In this document: positions 43,595 through 52,201 of the stretch, piece by piece
Layout: the number at the start of each line of letters is the position of its first letter
How positions within the stretch are numbered: the stretch's first letter is position 1
Assembly (NCBI RefSeq): GCF_030817275.1
Contig: NZ_JAUSZD010000002.1
Location: forward strand, 3,224,001 to 3,288,000
Direction of reading: 5' to 3'
Length of the DNA: 64,000 bases
Origin: Paenibacillus sp. V4I7
GTDB lineage: Bacteria; Bacillota; Bacilli; Paenibacillales; NBRC-103111
The notes under the pieces: generated by a model
Database searches by the model: none
Seen by the model: only the letters and a program-made list of their open reading frames with translations
Told to the model about the DNA's origin: nothing
Program-made: the position numbers and the translations under genes

Positions 43595-44134
43595 TTGTTC
43601 CTCCCACTTTCGCGGTTGACGTATTTTCAAAACTGGATAACACAGCCCCTTGGCTCCGCCACCTTTTCAGTGGGTTCATCGCTACTACGGGCTATTCCGC
43701 CCCTATACTCCGCATTTGTACTTTCATCCTTGCGGGATTTCCGCTTGGATTTTTCCATTCGCATCGGAGTCGTAGGTTCCCACGTTCCGAACAAAAGCCT
43801 GTGTTACGTTCACGCCGCCTTCATGCCGGTCACCATCTGGACAGTAAACAGGTTTCCTCCAGACTCATCCCAGGCCAACGACTCCCTCCTGGTTTTGATG
43901 ACATCCCTACGCTTTCGACACTTTATCAGCCATTGACTTGTGTTCGTCTCCGTAACACTCACCTGACAGAGTCTTGCTCTGCCTTTTCCTTAACGCTCAC
44001 CACCGACGGCTTTTGACCGCAGCAGCTTAAGGTAGTTTGAAGCCTCCGCCTGCACAGCGACTCCGAAGGGCCCGCCTTCATCTTTTGTTCAGCATTGCTT
44101 TGGCTTTCTTACGCGCCATGCATTCGTGGCGCAC

Positions 44135-44823
44135 TGTCGTCTGCGTACCGTGTCAACTCACCTACTCCTTTTCCATGTTTCTCCCACATTTGATCGAAGT
44201 AGTTGAGGTAGATATTCGCCAGTAACGGCGAGATGACGCCACCTTGTGGTGTGCCTAAGTCGGAGCGTCTTACCGATCCTTCTTCCATAACTCCCGCTTG
44301 TAGCCACTTCCTAATTAACTTCAATATCCGCCTGTTTACGGTTGCAGGCTTTACGGATTCGGTCTAGTGCTCCCTTTGCACCACGTTTCGGGCGAAATCC
44401 GAAGGATGTTTCATGAAAATCCGCTTCAAAGATGGGTTCAATCATTAGTTTTGTTGCCATTTGTACGACTCGGTCTCGAACCGTCGGTATTCCGAGCGGT
44501 CTTTGTTTTCCATCCTTTTTAGGAATGTATCGACGTCTCACTGGATCAGGATGGTATGTACCTTCTTGTAGCTCACGCTGACATTCCTTGATGAACGAAA
44601 TCTCCCCGTGCTTTTCGATGTCTGCAAGAGTAACGGCATCAATACCAGCCGCGCCTTTGTTAGCACGCACTCTTTTCCATGCTTCGCATAGAACGTCCCA
44701 TCTGTGAACCTTGTCGTACAAGGAGTGGAACTTACGTTTCTTGTTTTCCTCGGCTGCATGACCTAGCTTTTCTTGGAGTTGTTGAACTTTTTCCTTTGGT
44801 GTCGTTAGCCGATTGGCATTCAC
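44135..44823 (-). pseudogene. Outer intron reverse transcriptase, N-terminal part with deletion
   Basis: Starts at ATG 44823 with AAGGAGGTACG upstream and reads [59 protein letters not shown]. At 44311-44330 the frame breaks: a stop follows RKQADIEVN while another frame continues [40 protein letters not shown] and ELTRYADD. About 40 residues of RT2-RT3, including the first catalytic Asp, are missing. So this enzyme was dead by deletion and is also split by the inner intron. Confidence 0.85.
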
Positions 44824-45351
44824 TCACTCGTACCTCCTTAAAAAGCATAAACAAAGCAGGGCTCCTTCCCTCCCGAAGGTTATGTTGTCCTTCGGTTCTT
44901 TGGTACTATGAGCCCCTCGGACTCCCTTCCTACAGACGGCTCACTTCGCTTTTCGAGCTTATAGAGTGTCTCTTTACGGTTTCTAAAAAAAAAAAAACGT
45001 GCAGGGGAGGGTCTCCCCAGTTCACTGCATTATCTTTCATACCATGCCGATCCCTTTACACCGGAGGATTCTTCACTGCTGTTCCAAGATCTACGCAGCT
45101 TCCTTGGCCTTCGTCTATGTTCACGAGACTCAGCTTCCTCTTGTCCCTCTTGCGAGGCCTCTTTGACGATGCGGCAGGATTCACTTGATGTTACGGCCTG
45201 GTATGTTGCTCGCCCTGCCTCTGACAAGTACTTTTGTCGATGCGCTTTTACGCACAGATTTCGCCATACGCAAGCATCCTAGCTACAAGGGTGGCTTGGT
45301 CCTTCCCGTGGTTGGACTTGCACCAACTAGATAATGCGTGCCTCTGGGCAC
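44824..45351 (-). ncRNA. 5' ribozyme part (domains I-IV) of the outer group II intron
   Basis: About 530 structured bases between the intron 5' end and the RT gene, with no open frame of note. It contains fourteen A in a row (plus strand near 44987-45000), which may have arisen by slippage in the loop that leads to the RT gene. Confidence 0.6.
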
Positions 45352-45408
45352 GCTGAACAAAAATAGGAGCTGCGGCGAGCAGCTCCTTCACTATCGTTCT
45401 GAGTTAGG
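45352..45408 (-). repeat. Dispersed hairpin repeat, copy L, 5' part
   Basis: Minus strand: 5' box CTAACTCAGAACGATAGTGA (45407-45388), perfect hairpin GGAGCTGC (45386-45379) with GCAGCTCC (45373-45366), then TATTTTTGTTCA. The intron starts two or so bases further on. Rejoined to 41633-41659, this makes a complete copy. Confidence 0.75.
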
Positions 45409-45484
45409 TCAATGTTTTAATAACAAAACATGCTTAATGAAACTCTGATTATTAGATGTGGTGATTCGATTTCAAATTTAATCT

Positions 45485-46363
45485 TTAAACTAGTGTTATA
45501 ACAGTTATTTCCGGTCGACACATGAACCGAATTGGTCGTACCGACACACCAATACCTCGATTTGTATAAAGGGTGAGAGGCTTGTCTTTCCCAACATGAT
45601 ACAGTCCGGATGGATATTTGACGCCATAAGGAACCGAAGACAGTGGTCCGATTAGCGGGAGCCTCACTTGACCGCCGTGGCTATGACCCGAGAGTTGCAA
45701 ATGGACGGATTCTAAGGCAGCAACATCGGCAAAATCTGGTGCATGGGATAACAATAATACCCACTCGTCTTTTTTCACCATTTTCATAGCAGTCTTTAGA
45801 TCAGGTACGCCCTCCCACATGTCTTCTACCCCAGCGATCCAAATGGATTGGGTGCCTTTTTGTACCCTAATACCTCTATTACGCAGGCAGTGAAAACCAC
45901 CATCCTCTAGAACGCCCGCAACTGCATTAGCATTCCCATAGTAATCATGGTTGCCGAGCACTGCATAACAGCCGTATTTCGCTTTTATCGTATTTAATAC
46001 ATCACGAATATCTTTATTATGGTGACCGAGAGCATAATCAACTAGATCGCCAGTAAAGCACACGATGTCCGGTTGTTCCGCCTGAATCTGCTCTACTACG
46101 CTGGTTAATTGCTTTACATCTAAATGGAATCCAAAATGAAGATCGCTGAATTGCACCACACGTAGTCCCTTGAATGCTTCCGGCAGTGTAGGAAACACCA
46201 ACGATACACGCTCCACTTGTAACCAGCGGGGCTCTACCAATGTGGCATACCCGTAACTCAAAGGCGGTATTGATAGTAAACCACCCATCCCCAGGACACT
46301 TTTCTTTAAAAAACCACGACGAGTCATTTTCTCAATGTTTGACATATCACTATCATATATCAA
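45485..46363 (-). CDS. Metallophosphoesterase with Tat signal (YkuE/YaeI-like)
   Basis: A 292-residue calcineurin-like phosphoesterase. N-terminal twin-arginine signal TRRGFLKKSVLGMGGLLSIP, then the metal motifs VVQFSDLHFGFHLD, CFTGDLVDYA, AVLGNHDYYGN, LLLSHAPDFAD and LQLSGHSHGGQVRLPLIGP, a complete set for a dinuclear centre. The ending TLYTNRGIGVSVRPIRFMCR is typical of YkuE/YaeI proteins, which act at the membrane exterior, for example on undecaprenyl or lipid phosphates. Several ATGs are possible; 46327 would put the twin Arg at the very start. Its 3' end is about 75 bases from repeat copy L. Confidence 0.85.
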   Translation of the reverse strand: MIYDSDMSNIEKMTRRGFLKKSVLGMGGLLSIPPLSYGYATLVEPRWLQVERVSLVFPTLPEAFKGLRVVQFSDLHFGFHLDVKQLTSVVEQIQAEQPDIVCFTGDLVDYALGHHNKDIRDVLNTIKAKYGCYAVLGNHDYYGNANAVAGVLEDGGFHCLRNRGIRVQKGTQSIWIAGVEDMWEGVPDLKTAMKMVKKDEWVLLLSHAPDFADVAALESVHLQLSGHSHGGQVRLPLIGPLSSVPYGVKYPSGLYHVGKDKPLTLYTNRGIGVSVRPIRFMCRPEITVITLV

Positions 46364-46589
46364 AAAGTTATAAGTTACTATTTACTAATCTCTATAGTTA
46401 TCTAATTTAAACAGCCTACCGTATCCGGGTCGACAACCAAATTGTCTTATTATGAAACTCTCATTTCTCGTTAGCTTAAAGCCCAAGATAGATTATTCAA
46501 CTTACTTTTTTTAGATCAAGATCTCTTTATCCATAAACAATTCCCTCTTAAAACTTAAAATTGTTGTTGATCGAACTATAATTTCCCGT

Positions 46590-46790
46590 TTATAAAAACC
46601 AAAACGCTAATACACCGCCCAAACCTGCAAGTGTAACTATAATCCCGCCAAAACGTGTTGACCATACATACAACTCCGATGGCTTTGTTGCATCATTAGA
46701 CTTCCAACTCTCTGTAACTGTCCACACGATTGACGGCTTAAGTAACATTATTAATCCCAGAATAACAAGAAGAACGCTTATAAATCCCAT
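46590..46790 (-). CDS. DUF6199-like small membrane protein
   Basis: A 66-residue protein with two hydrophobic helices (residues 2-20 and 47-66) around a polar loop ESWKSNDATKPSELYVWSTR that ends FGG. This helix-loop-helix pattern with W-x-x-x-S and T-R-F-x-G is that of DUF6199 proteins of Bacilli. Function unknown. The surrounding 400 bases contain no other gene. Confidence 0.65.
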   Translation of the reverse strand: MGFISVLLVILGLIMLLKPSIVWTVTESWKSNDATKPSELYVWSTRFGGIIVTLAGLGGVLAFWFL

Positions 46791-46993
46791 ATAATCTCCC
46801 CAATCGAAACAATATTAGCAGCTTTCTCATGTTTAATCCTTCTTTCGACTAATTCTCATCACTCTCACATCATAGGTGTACGCCGATTTTTATTTTCTCT
46901 AACTCATCGTTCGATAACTTCTGCATTTACTAATTATTAATATATATAAGAAATAACAACAAATGTACCGATCGATTGAAGGAGTGGGTTTAG

Positions 46994-48172
46994 ATGTCCC
47001 GAAAGTATATGCCTTTCCTTTTAACCGCATTAACTGCATTTTTGCTGTATGGTTGTCAAGGAGAATTGTCTTCCGAACTGTTAACTGCTGACCATTTATC
47101 TACAACACCAGCTGAATCACAAACGCCGGTGTCTTCTCCTATACCAACTTTACTTCCAATTTCAATTACCTCACCAGAACCTCAACCCCTACCCTTACCG
47201 CAAGAACCAATAACGATCCTGTTTGCGGGAGACGCTATGTTTGACTGGTCTGTTAAAGAAGCAATCGCCCAGTACGGCCCTGATTTTCCGTTCGTTCATG
47301 TTAAAGCAGAAGTAGAGAAAAGCGACTTCGCATTCGTCAATCTGGAAAGCGCAGTTACGCTTGAGAATGACAAAGATACCAACCAGATTTATAATTTTAA
47401 ATCCAATCCGGAATCACTAATAGGGCTAAAAAATGCAGGCTTTGACATGGTTTCGGTCGCCAATAATCATTCGATGGATTTTTTACTGAAAGGTTTTCTG
47501 GATACACTTGATAACCTTGACAACGCGGGATTGCTCTATGTGGGGGGCGGTCATAATGCCAAAGAAGCATACAGTGCGAAGAGCATCGTTTTAAAAGGAA
47601 AAACGGTAAAATTCCTGGCATTCTCTCGCTTCATACCAACAGGTGATTGGTTCGCTGGTCCGAATACGCCGGGGATCGCCCAAGCCTACGACAGGATACC
47701 GGTGCTGGATGCAATAGCCCGTGAACGTGAGGACGCTGATTATGTGTTGGCTTACATCCATTGGGGGGTGGAAATGAAAAACCAACCGGAAAAGTGGCAG
47801 CGCGACTTCGCTCGCCAAATGATCGATGCTGGAGCGGATGCGATCGTTGGCAGTCATGTGCATGTGCTGCAAGGGTTTGAATTTTACAAAGGGAAGCCTA
47901 TCGCTTATTCCATTGGCAATTTCCTCTTTCCTGACTATGTAAGCGGTCCGAAGGCGGATACAGGACTGCTCTACCTAACGCTGAACGGCGACCGTATCGA
48001 TATGTCCTTTCACCCTTATTACATCGAGAAAAACCAGATTGTTCCTAAGGGGGATGCATATGTCAAAAAGCAGCAAACATATCTGAAGTCGATTTCCTAC
48101 GGAGTGACGCTGGATGGACCGAATGTGCGAATGCAAGAAGGAATAGCAAGCCTACAAGCAAGTACTAAATAA
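46994..48172 (+). CDS. CapA-family lipoprotein (poly-gamma-glutamate synthesis-type phosphoesterase)
   Basis: A 392-residue lipoprotein: signal peptide with lipobox LLYGC (Cys near 21), a Pro/Ser/Thr-rich linker to residue 75, then the CapA domain: ITILFAGDAMFDWSVKEAIA, FAFVNLESAVT, DMVSVANNHSMDF, VLAYIHWGVEMKNQPEKWQR, AIVGSHVHVLQGFEFYKGKP and IAYSIGNFLFPD, the metal-dependent phosphoesterase-like motifs of the family. AAGGAGTGGG precedes the ATG. Involvement in poly-gamma-glutamate is only suggested by the family; no capB or capC genes are near. Confidence 0.85.
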   Translation: MSRKYMPFLLTALTAFLLYGCQGELSSELLTADHLSTTPAESQTPVSSPIPTLLPISITSPEPQPLPLPQEPITILFAGDAMFDWSVKEAIAQYGPDFPFVHVKAEVEKSDFAFVNLESAVTLENDKDTNQIYNFKSNPESLIGLKNAGFDMVSVANNHSMDFLLKGFLDTLDNLDNAGLLYVGGGHNAKEAYSAKSIVLKGKTVKFLAFSRFIPTGDWFAGPNTPGIAQAYDRIPVLDAIAREREDADYVLAYIHWGVEMKNQPEKWQRDFARQMIDAGADAIVGSHVHVLQGFEFYKGKPIAYSIGNFLFPDYVSGPKADTGLLYLTLNGDRIDMSFHPYYIEKNQIVPKGDAYVKKQQTYLKSISYGVTLDGPNVRMQEGIASLQASTK

Positions 48173-48251
48173 GTTTGCTTAAGAAAGCCCAATCATTTCC
48201 AATTGTCAGATGAAGATTACGGAGATCATTGACGTGTGATCTCAAATAAAA

Positions 48252-48330
48252 GGCAGTGGTAGTATCCGACGGAAAATAATGTCTTATACTGCCGCTGCCC
48301 TTTTTTCAACTATCGTTTCTAGTTAATTCG
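48252..48330 (-). repeat. Dispersed hairpin repeat, partial copy M (minus strand)
   Basis: Stem GGCAGTGGTAGTAT (48252-48265) with ATACTGCCGCTGCC (48286-48299), then TTTTTT on the plus strand, so it also works as terminator for the CapA gene. On the minus strand the 5' box AACTAGAAACGATAGTTG lies before it (48324-48307). No clear 3' box. Confidence 0.6.
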
Positions 48331-48408
48331 ATAAAAGATCACGTCTAGGCAAATGGAGTGACAAGCAATTATCATAAAGCGTATTCTGAGACATGGGAGG
48401 TTATCAAT

Positions 48409-49164
48409 ATGACATACAGGAGCAAATCAGTCAAAAGCAAATGGATTAAAACGAAATGGTTAATTAAGCATAGAAAGCTAAAAAAATACATCCCTCGTAC
48501 GATGTTATTCAACAGTAAAACTCTAAATTTGATGCTGTCGTCTTTTTCTACCATATACTTTAAACCTACCGACGGTACAGGTGGAGCAGACATTATTCGG
48601 ATCAAAAGAAAAGATAGTGGGTATCAAACTCAATTTAAATCAGTTAAATCGTACTACTCAAGCAGGAAAAGTTTATACATGAAGCTTCGCCGATTTTCAA
48701 AAAGAAGATCATTTTTGCTTCAGAAGGGTATACACTTGGCCACAACGAAGGGTAGACCATTTGACGTCCGTGTTATGGTACAGAAGACGACAAAAGGAAA
48801 ATGGGTAAGCAGCGCAATATTCACAAAAATAGGCAGGACGGGTAAGGTCGCTACGAACTATCATCAAGGCGGAAAACTTGGTTATTTCTTTCAAACAATG
48901 GCCGGAGCAGGATATAAAAGCGCATCTATCCAAAGAAAGAAAACAGAACTAGAATGGTTGGGATCTACCGTTGGAAATCATTTCGATTGTTATAAGAACG
49001 GCTTTAGGGAGTTAGGCTTGGATGTTGCTTTAGATGCAAAAGGAAAACCTTGGATCCTCGAGGTTAACACAAAACCCCAGTTTTATCCCTTAAAACATAT
49101 GAAGGATAAAAAAATGTATCATCGTATTTTATCTATTTCCAAGATGTATGGAAGGTCAAAATAA
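48409..49164 (+). CDS. YheC/YheD-family ATP-grasp protein (spore coat-associated)
   Basis: A 251-residue ATP-grasp protein. Landmarks are YIPRTMLFNSKTLNLMLSSF, TIYFKPTDGTGGADIIRIKR (nucleotide-binding loop), FLLQKGIHLATTKGRPFDVR (Q-x-G-I and F-D-x-R) and GLDVALDAKGKPWILEVNTK (metal-binding D and E-V-N). These are the YheC/YheD hallmarks; such proteins are found in the coat of Bacilli endospores. The start is set at ATG 48409 with GGGAGGT upstream; an ATG at 48358 adds an unrelated tail. Substrate is unknown. Independent transcript ending at 49213. Confidence 0.85.
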   Translation: MTYRSKSVKSKWIKTKWLIKHRKLKKYIPRTMLFNSKTLNLMLSSFSTIYFKPTDGTGGADIIRIKRKDSGYQTQFKSVKSYYSSRKSLYMKLRRFSKRRSFLLQKGIHLATTKGRPFDVRVMVQKTTKGKWVSSAIFTKIGRTGKVATNYHQGGKLGYFFQTMAGAGYKSASIQRKKTELEWLGSTVGNHFDCYKNGFRELGLDVALDAKGKPWILEVNTKPQFYPLKHMKDKKMYHRILSISKMYGRSK

Positions 49165-49212
49165 GATCATTAGGGAGCTGTGAATTTCAATTCTTTCCTT
49201 TAAATTGTATAC

Positions 49213-49250
49213 AAAAACAGCAGTCCAATAGTCTTTGAACTGCTGTTTTT
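49213..49250. terminator. Bidirectional intrinsic terminator
   Basis: Perfect 12-bp stem AAAAACAGCAGT (49213-49224) with ACTGCTGTTTTT (49239-49250), between the converging ATP-grasp and SMR efflux genes. Confidence 0.85.
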
Positions 49251-49303
49251 ATTATATCTTGTCAACCAACGGTTTAGTTGTTCTTTCAGCGAGCGATTTG
49301 TGG

Positions 49304-49618
49304 TTATGAAATTAATTTTAAACCAACTGCAGCGCTTAATACCATCGCGATGAACATAATCCGCTTCCAATCACTGGATTCGCCATAGTACAGCATCCCA
49401 ACGACTGCGCCGCCAACTGTACCGATCCCTGTCCAGACCGCATAAGATGTGCCCATCGGCAGGCTTTTCATCGCTAGGCTCAGAAGCGCAAAACTCATAA
49501 CAATGCCTACGATGAAAATGCTAAAGGAGCGGATGGTTTTCGCTTTATTTATTTGGTTCATGCCAACGACGCCTACGATCTCGAACATCCCGGCAAACAT
49601 GAGAAAAATCCAACCCAT
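49304..49618 (-). CDS. SMR-family efflux protein, second subunit
   Basis: A 104-residue protein with four membrane helices, starting MGWIFLMFAGMFEIVGVVGM, with the essential membrane Glu near residue 13. The motif SLPMGTSYAVWTGIGTVGGA is the small multidrug resistance signature. Its ATG shares one base with the stop codon of the preceding SMR gene, so the two are translated together and probably form a hetero-oligomer like YkkCD or EbrAB. Energy comes from proton exchange; likely substrates are cationic drugs or guanidinium-like compounds. Confidence 0.9.
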   Translation of the reverse strand: MGWIFLMFAGMFEIVGVVGMNQINKAKTIRSFSIFIVGIVMSFALLSLAMKSLPMGTSYAVWTGIGTVGGAVVGMLYYGESSDWKRIMFIAMVLSAAVGLKLIS

Positions 49619-49959
49619 TAGACGGCAGCTCCTTTCTTATCTGGCTCTTTTGTCACAAATTTGAGCCCAAATACGCCGGATAAAAGCAGCAAAATAAGGA
49701 ATACTTTAAGAAATCTGAACGGCTCTCCGAACAGCAGCATTTCCACTAATACGGTGCCGGCTGTCCCCATTCCGGTGAAGATAGCATACACAGTCCCCAC
49801 AGGAAGCTTGGTAGACGCGCTAATAACTAGATGAAAAGAGATATACATCGCAATAATAGTGCCTATCCACATCATTGTCGTATCCGAATGTTTTAATCCT
49901 GTAACCCACATCACTTCAAATAAAGCGCCGACAAATATATAAACCCAATTACGATTCAT
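49618..49959 (-). CDS. SMR-family efflux protein, first subunit
   Basis: A 113-residue four-helix protein: NWVYIFVGALFEVMWVTGLK with membrane Glu near residue 15, then ASTKLPVGTVYAIFTGMGTA and EMLLFGEPFRFLKVFLILLL. The Lys-rich tail is cytoplasmic. It pairs with the gene at 49304. The TetR-type regulator lies 21 bases upstream on the same strand. No guanidine riboswitch was seen in front of the operon, unlike B. subtilis ykkCD. Confidence 0.9.
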   Translation of the reverse strand: MNRNWVYIFVGALFEVMWVTGLKHSDTTMMWIGTIIAMYISFHLVISASTKLPVGTVYAIFTGMGTAGTVLVEMLLFGEPFRFLKVFLILLLLSGVFGLKFVTKEPDKKGAAV

Positions 49960-49980
49960 GTGTATGATCCTCCTGCTGTT

Positions 49981-50568
49981 TTACGATTTGATGCCACGCC
50001 AATATACGAACCAGGAAGCTTCAATCCTCTTAAGCGACCGTTCAGCTCCTCCAAATAACAACTCAACAAACATGCCATCCAGTACAGCAAGAAAAGCAAC
50101 TGCCGCCATTTCACTGCTGACATCTGCATGAATGATCCCGTCTGCTATCGCATGATCGAACAAAGGGATTAACATGGTTTCAAGTGTATCTAAATAATTA
50201 TAGCCTTGTTTAACAATCTCATCATAGAGATGGGTAGGCGGAAAAAAGGCAACCCGCAAGAAAAATTTGGTGTTATCATCTTGTTCGTAGCAATCTTTAT
50301 ATTGGATAAGAAAGCCATAAAAAAGCAGATCAATCGATAGATGCTTATGGCGATCGAGATACTCGACAACAAAATTTAATTCCTTCGCTAGCACATCGTT
50401 AAACAGATCAAGAAAAAGTTCATCTTTCCCCTTGAAATGTGTATAGATGGATTGTTTTTTGATGCCTACCTCCGCAGCAATATCTGCAAGCGACGCACCT
50501 TCATATCCGTTTTTGGCAAACTGTCTGAGGGCCACCTCTTTGATCCGAGTTGCAGTCATTTGATCCAT
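49981..50568 (-). CDS. TetR-family repressor of the SMR operon
   Basis: A 195-residue regulator with the N-terminal helix-turn-helix RIKEVALRQFAKNGYEGASL, ADIAAEVGIKKQSIYTHFKG, KDELFLDLF, and a ligand-binding helical C-terminal part (TetR_C-like) with QYKDCYEQDD and FLAVLDGMFVELL. First gene of a three-gene operon with the two SMR genes. A palindromic operator lies immediately upstream (50570-50591), so autoregulation with release by the transported drug is likely. Confidence 0.9.
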   Translation of the reverse strand: MDQMTATRIKEVALRQFAKNGYEGASLADIAAEVGIKKQSIYTHFKGKDELFLDLFNDVLAKELNFVVEYLDRHKHLSIDLLFYGFLIQYKDCYEQDDNTKFFLRVAFFPPTHLYDEIVKQGYNYLDTLETMLIPLFDHAIADGIIHADVSSEMAAVAFLAVLDGMFVELLFGGAERSLKRIEASWFVYWRGIKS

Positions 50569-50569
50569 C

Positions 50570-50591
50570 CTTCCGAACGTTCGTCAGGAAG
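50570..50591 (-). promoter_or_regulatory. Palindromic operator for the TetR-SMR operon
   Basis: CTTCCGAACGTTCGTCAGGA with G at the end: outer arms CTTCC/GGAAG around the perfect core CGAACGTTCG. It ends two bases before the TetR start codon, so it overlaps the ribosome binding site. Confidence 0.6.
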
Positions 50592-50757
50592 ATTGTATCA
50601 CGTTCTCCGATTTGGGGCAACCACTACTATTCTATCCGTTCAATAAAACGAGGAGCAGCTGTAACATGACAAAGATTGCCAACCACCTAGCCAGATTGGC
50701 AGGATAGCAGGCAATCTTATTTTCTTGACCCATGATGAGGTTTCTCAACCATTTATA

Positions 50758-52008
50758 TTAACCTTGATGGCTGGTCATTGCGTTTCTATCCTCTACTTCA
50801 ACAGTAACATCCATCGTTTGACCATCACGAGAGATTGTTATTTTCAGTTCGTCTCCCACGGCCGCGGCTTGCACAGTTTTTGTAATGTCTGCAGTGCTTG
50901 AAATTGCTGTGCCATTCACATCCAAAATAACGTCGTACTGACGAATGCCCGCTTCAAAAGCTGGTGTGCCTTGCTGCACCTCAGCAACTATGGCACCTTT
51001 TGTGCTGTTGATTTTTAAGTCTGCTAGCATATCATCCGAAATATTTTGTAGAGCTACACCAATGTATGGTGCTGGCTCTTTTGGAATCGTTTCGTTATTT
51101 TTCAGTTTTTCTACAACAGAACTAATCGTACTTGCGGGGATTGCAAAGCCCATTCCTTGCGCTTCAGCGTTTACAGCTGTATTGATACCGATAACTTCAC
51201 CATTCAAATTCAAAAGCGGACCGCCGGAGTTACCTGGATTGATCGCTGTGTCAGTTTGCAGCAAATGTTTGTAATTTCGAGTACCCTGCTCATCGTCGAT
51301 GCTAATCGTGCGCTCTTTGGCGCTTAAGACGCCCGTGGTTACGGAGTAATCAAAGTCATACGGGTTTCCGATCGCAACAAGCCAATCCCCTACTTGCGTA
51401 TTGTCGGAGTTACCCATATTCAGAGCAGGGAGAGCTTTATCCCCATCAATTTTGAGTATTGCCAAGTCTAGATCATAGCTGCTTCCAAGTAGTTTTGCCG
51501 TAAAAGGTGTGTCGTAGCCCTGCACATAGACATTAATTTCGTCTGCGCCATTAATAACATGCTCATTCGTTAATATATAACCACTCGCGTCGAAAATGAA
51601 GCCGGATCCAATTCCATTTTCAATGGTGTTTCCGTTTTCAGTACCTTGCCCAAGTGTGTTTCTTCTATTCTGTCCAATATTCGTCTGTTTTACTTTGGTC
51701 TCGATTTTAACAATGGCTGGACTCGCAGCTTTTGCAATGGATGAGACACTTTTCGTCCCTGTAGGGGTTAACGATGCAGTTTGGACACCAGCAGTTGCCG
51801 AGTTAGCTGCAGCTGCGGCGACGCCTGATTGAATGGGCCCGGCATCATACCCAAACAGATTCATTTTATCCGATGTGAACATCAACCCACCGACAACAAC
51901 CGCGCCAGCCATAAAAGCTGCAAACATAGATCTTAATTTACTGCTCCCCATCTTGTTTTCAACCTTTATATCATCTAAGTTAATCAATTTTTTCATATCT
52001 TCATTCAT
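50758..52008 (-). CDS. HtrA-like membrane serine protease
   Basis: A 416-residue S1C protease: cytoplasmic tail, one membrane helix near residues 28-45 (MFAAFMAGAVVVGGLMF), linker, trypsin-like domain with the triad His150 (YILTNEHVING), Asp181 (YDLDLAILKID) and Ser261 (AINPGNSGGPLLN), and one PDZ domain from about residue 315 (APYIGVALQNIS, TPAFEAGIRQYDVILDVNGT). It would degrade or refold damaged proteins outside the membrane under envelope stress, as HtrA/HtrB/YyxA do. An internal ATG at 51996 is possible. Promoter region upstream (52020-52150) shows no obvious CssR site. Confidence 0.9.
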   Translation of the reverse strand: MNEDMKKLINLDDIKVENKMGSSKLRSMFAAFMAGAVVVGGLMFTSDKMNLFGYDAGPIQSGVAAAAANSATAGVQTASLTPTGTKSVSSIAKAASPAIVKIETKVKQTNIGQNRRNTLGQGTENGNTIENGIGSGFIFDASGYILTNEHVINGADEINVYVQGYDTPFTAKLLGSSYDLDLAILKIDGDKALPALNMGNSDNTQVGDWLVAIGNPYDFDYSVTTGVLSAKERTISIDDEQGTRNYKHLLQTDTAINPGNSGGPLLNLNGEVIGINTAVNAEAQGMGFAIPASTISSVVEKLKNNETIPKEPAPYIGVALQNISDDMLADLKINSTKGAIVAEVQQGTPAFEAGIRQYDVILDVNGTAISSTADITKTVQAAAVGDELKITISRDGQTMDVTVEVEDRNAMTSHQG

Positions 52009-52150
52009 ACGATTACCGCCTTTCTTGTGCGATTAATTTTATTGTTGTTGATAGATAGAAGTATAGGGCGCTAACCTGAAGTGTTACTTAAGTTTGGCTG
52101 ATAGGCATATGAAAGTTAACTGAAAGTATGCTGAAGGTGTCGATTGGCGC

Positions 52151-52195
52151 AAAAAACCTCTTATTTAACAAGAACTGTTAAACAAGAGGTTTTTG
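52151..52195 (-). terminator. Intrinsic terminator
   Basis: Stem of about 17 bp around 52151-52195 (AAAACCTCTTATTTAACA pairing with TGTTAAACAAGAGGTTTT, one bulge). It ends the YheC-like gene on the minus strand. Confidence 0.75.
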
Positions 52196-52201
52196 TGTAG
52201 T

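Larger units (their letters stand above)
42271..44134 (-). mobile_element. Inner group II intron inserted in the outer intron's RT gene
   Basis: About 1.86 kb on the minus strand. The 5' end reads GTGCGCCACGAATGCATGGC at 44134; the 3' end follows domain V (42310-42344) and a domain VI hairpin (CCTGAGGGTG...CCCTCGGG) and finishes GCTACTTAC near 42271. It carries a complete reverse transcriptase gene. Insertion is exactly behind the codons for Y-A-D-D of the host RT gene, and the flanking codons resume in frame as LVVVC (or MVVVC, depending on the exact splice point). Both introns point the same way. Confidence 0.9.
41660..45351 (-). mobile_element. Outer group II intron, interrupted by a second intron
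   Basis: On the minus strand it begins GTGCCCAGAGGCACG at 45351, a group II 5' end with its first stem, followed by CTAGTTGGTGCAAGTCCAAC, typical of domain I. It ends at about 41660-41666 after domain V (41695-41728) and domain VI (GGGCTGAATATTCAGCCC). Its reverse transcriptase gene is at 44135-44823 plus 41758-42270. A second group II intron (42271-44134) sits inside that gene. Without the insert it is about 1.83 kb. It lies directly downstream of a hairpin with a T-rich tail, the preferred site of class C introns. End points are accurate to a few bases. Confidence 0.85.

Noticed and set aside
43564..45188. Plus-strand frames of 100-170 codons within the introns
   Set aside because: They are antisense to ribozyme domains and RT codons and have Ser/Arg/Leu-rich, non-protein-like composition.
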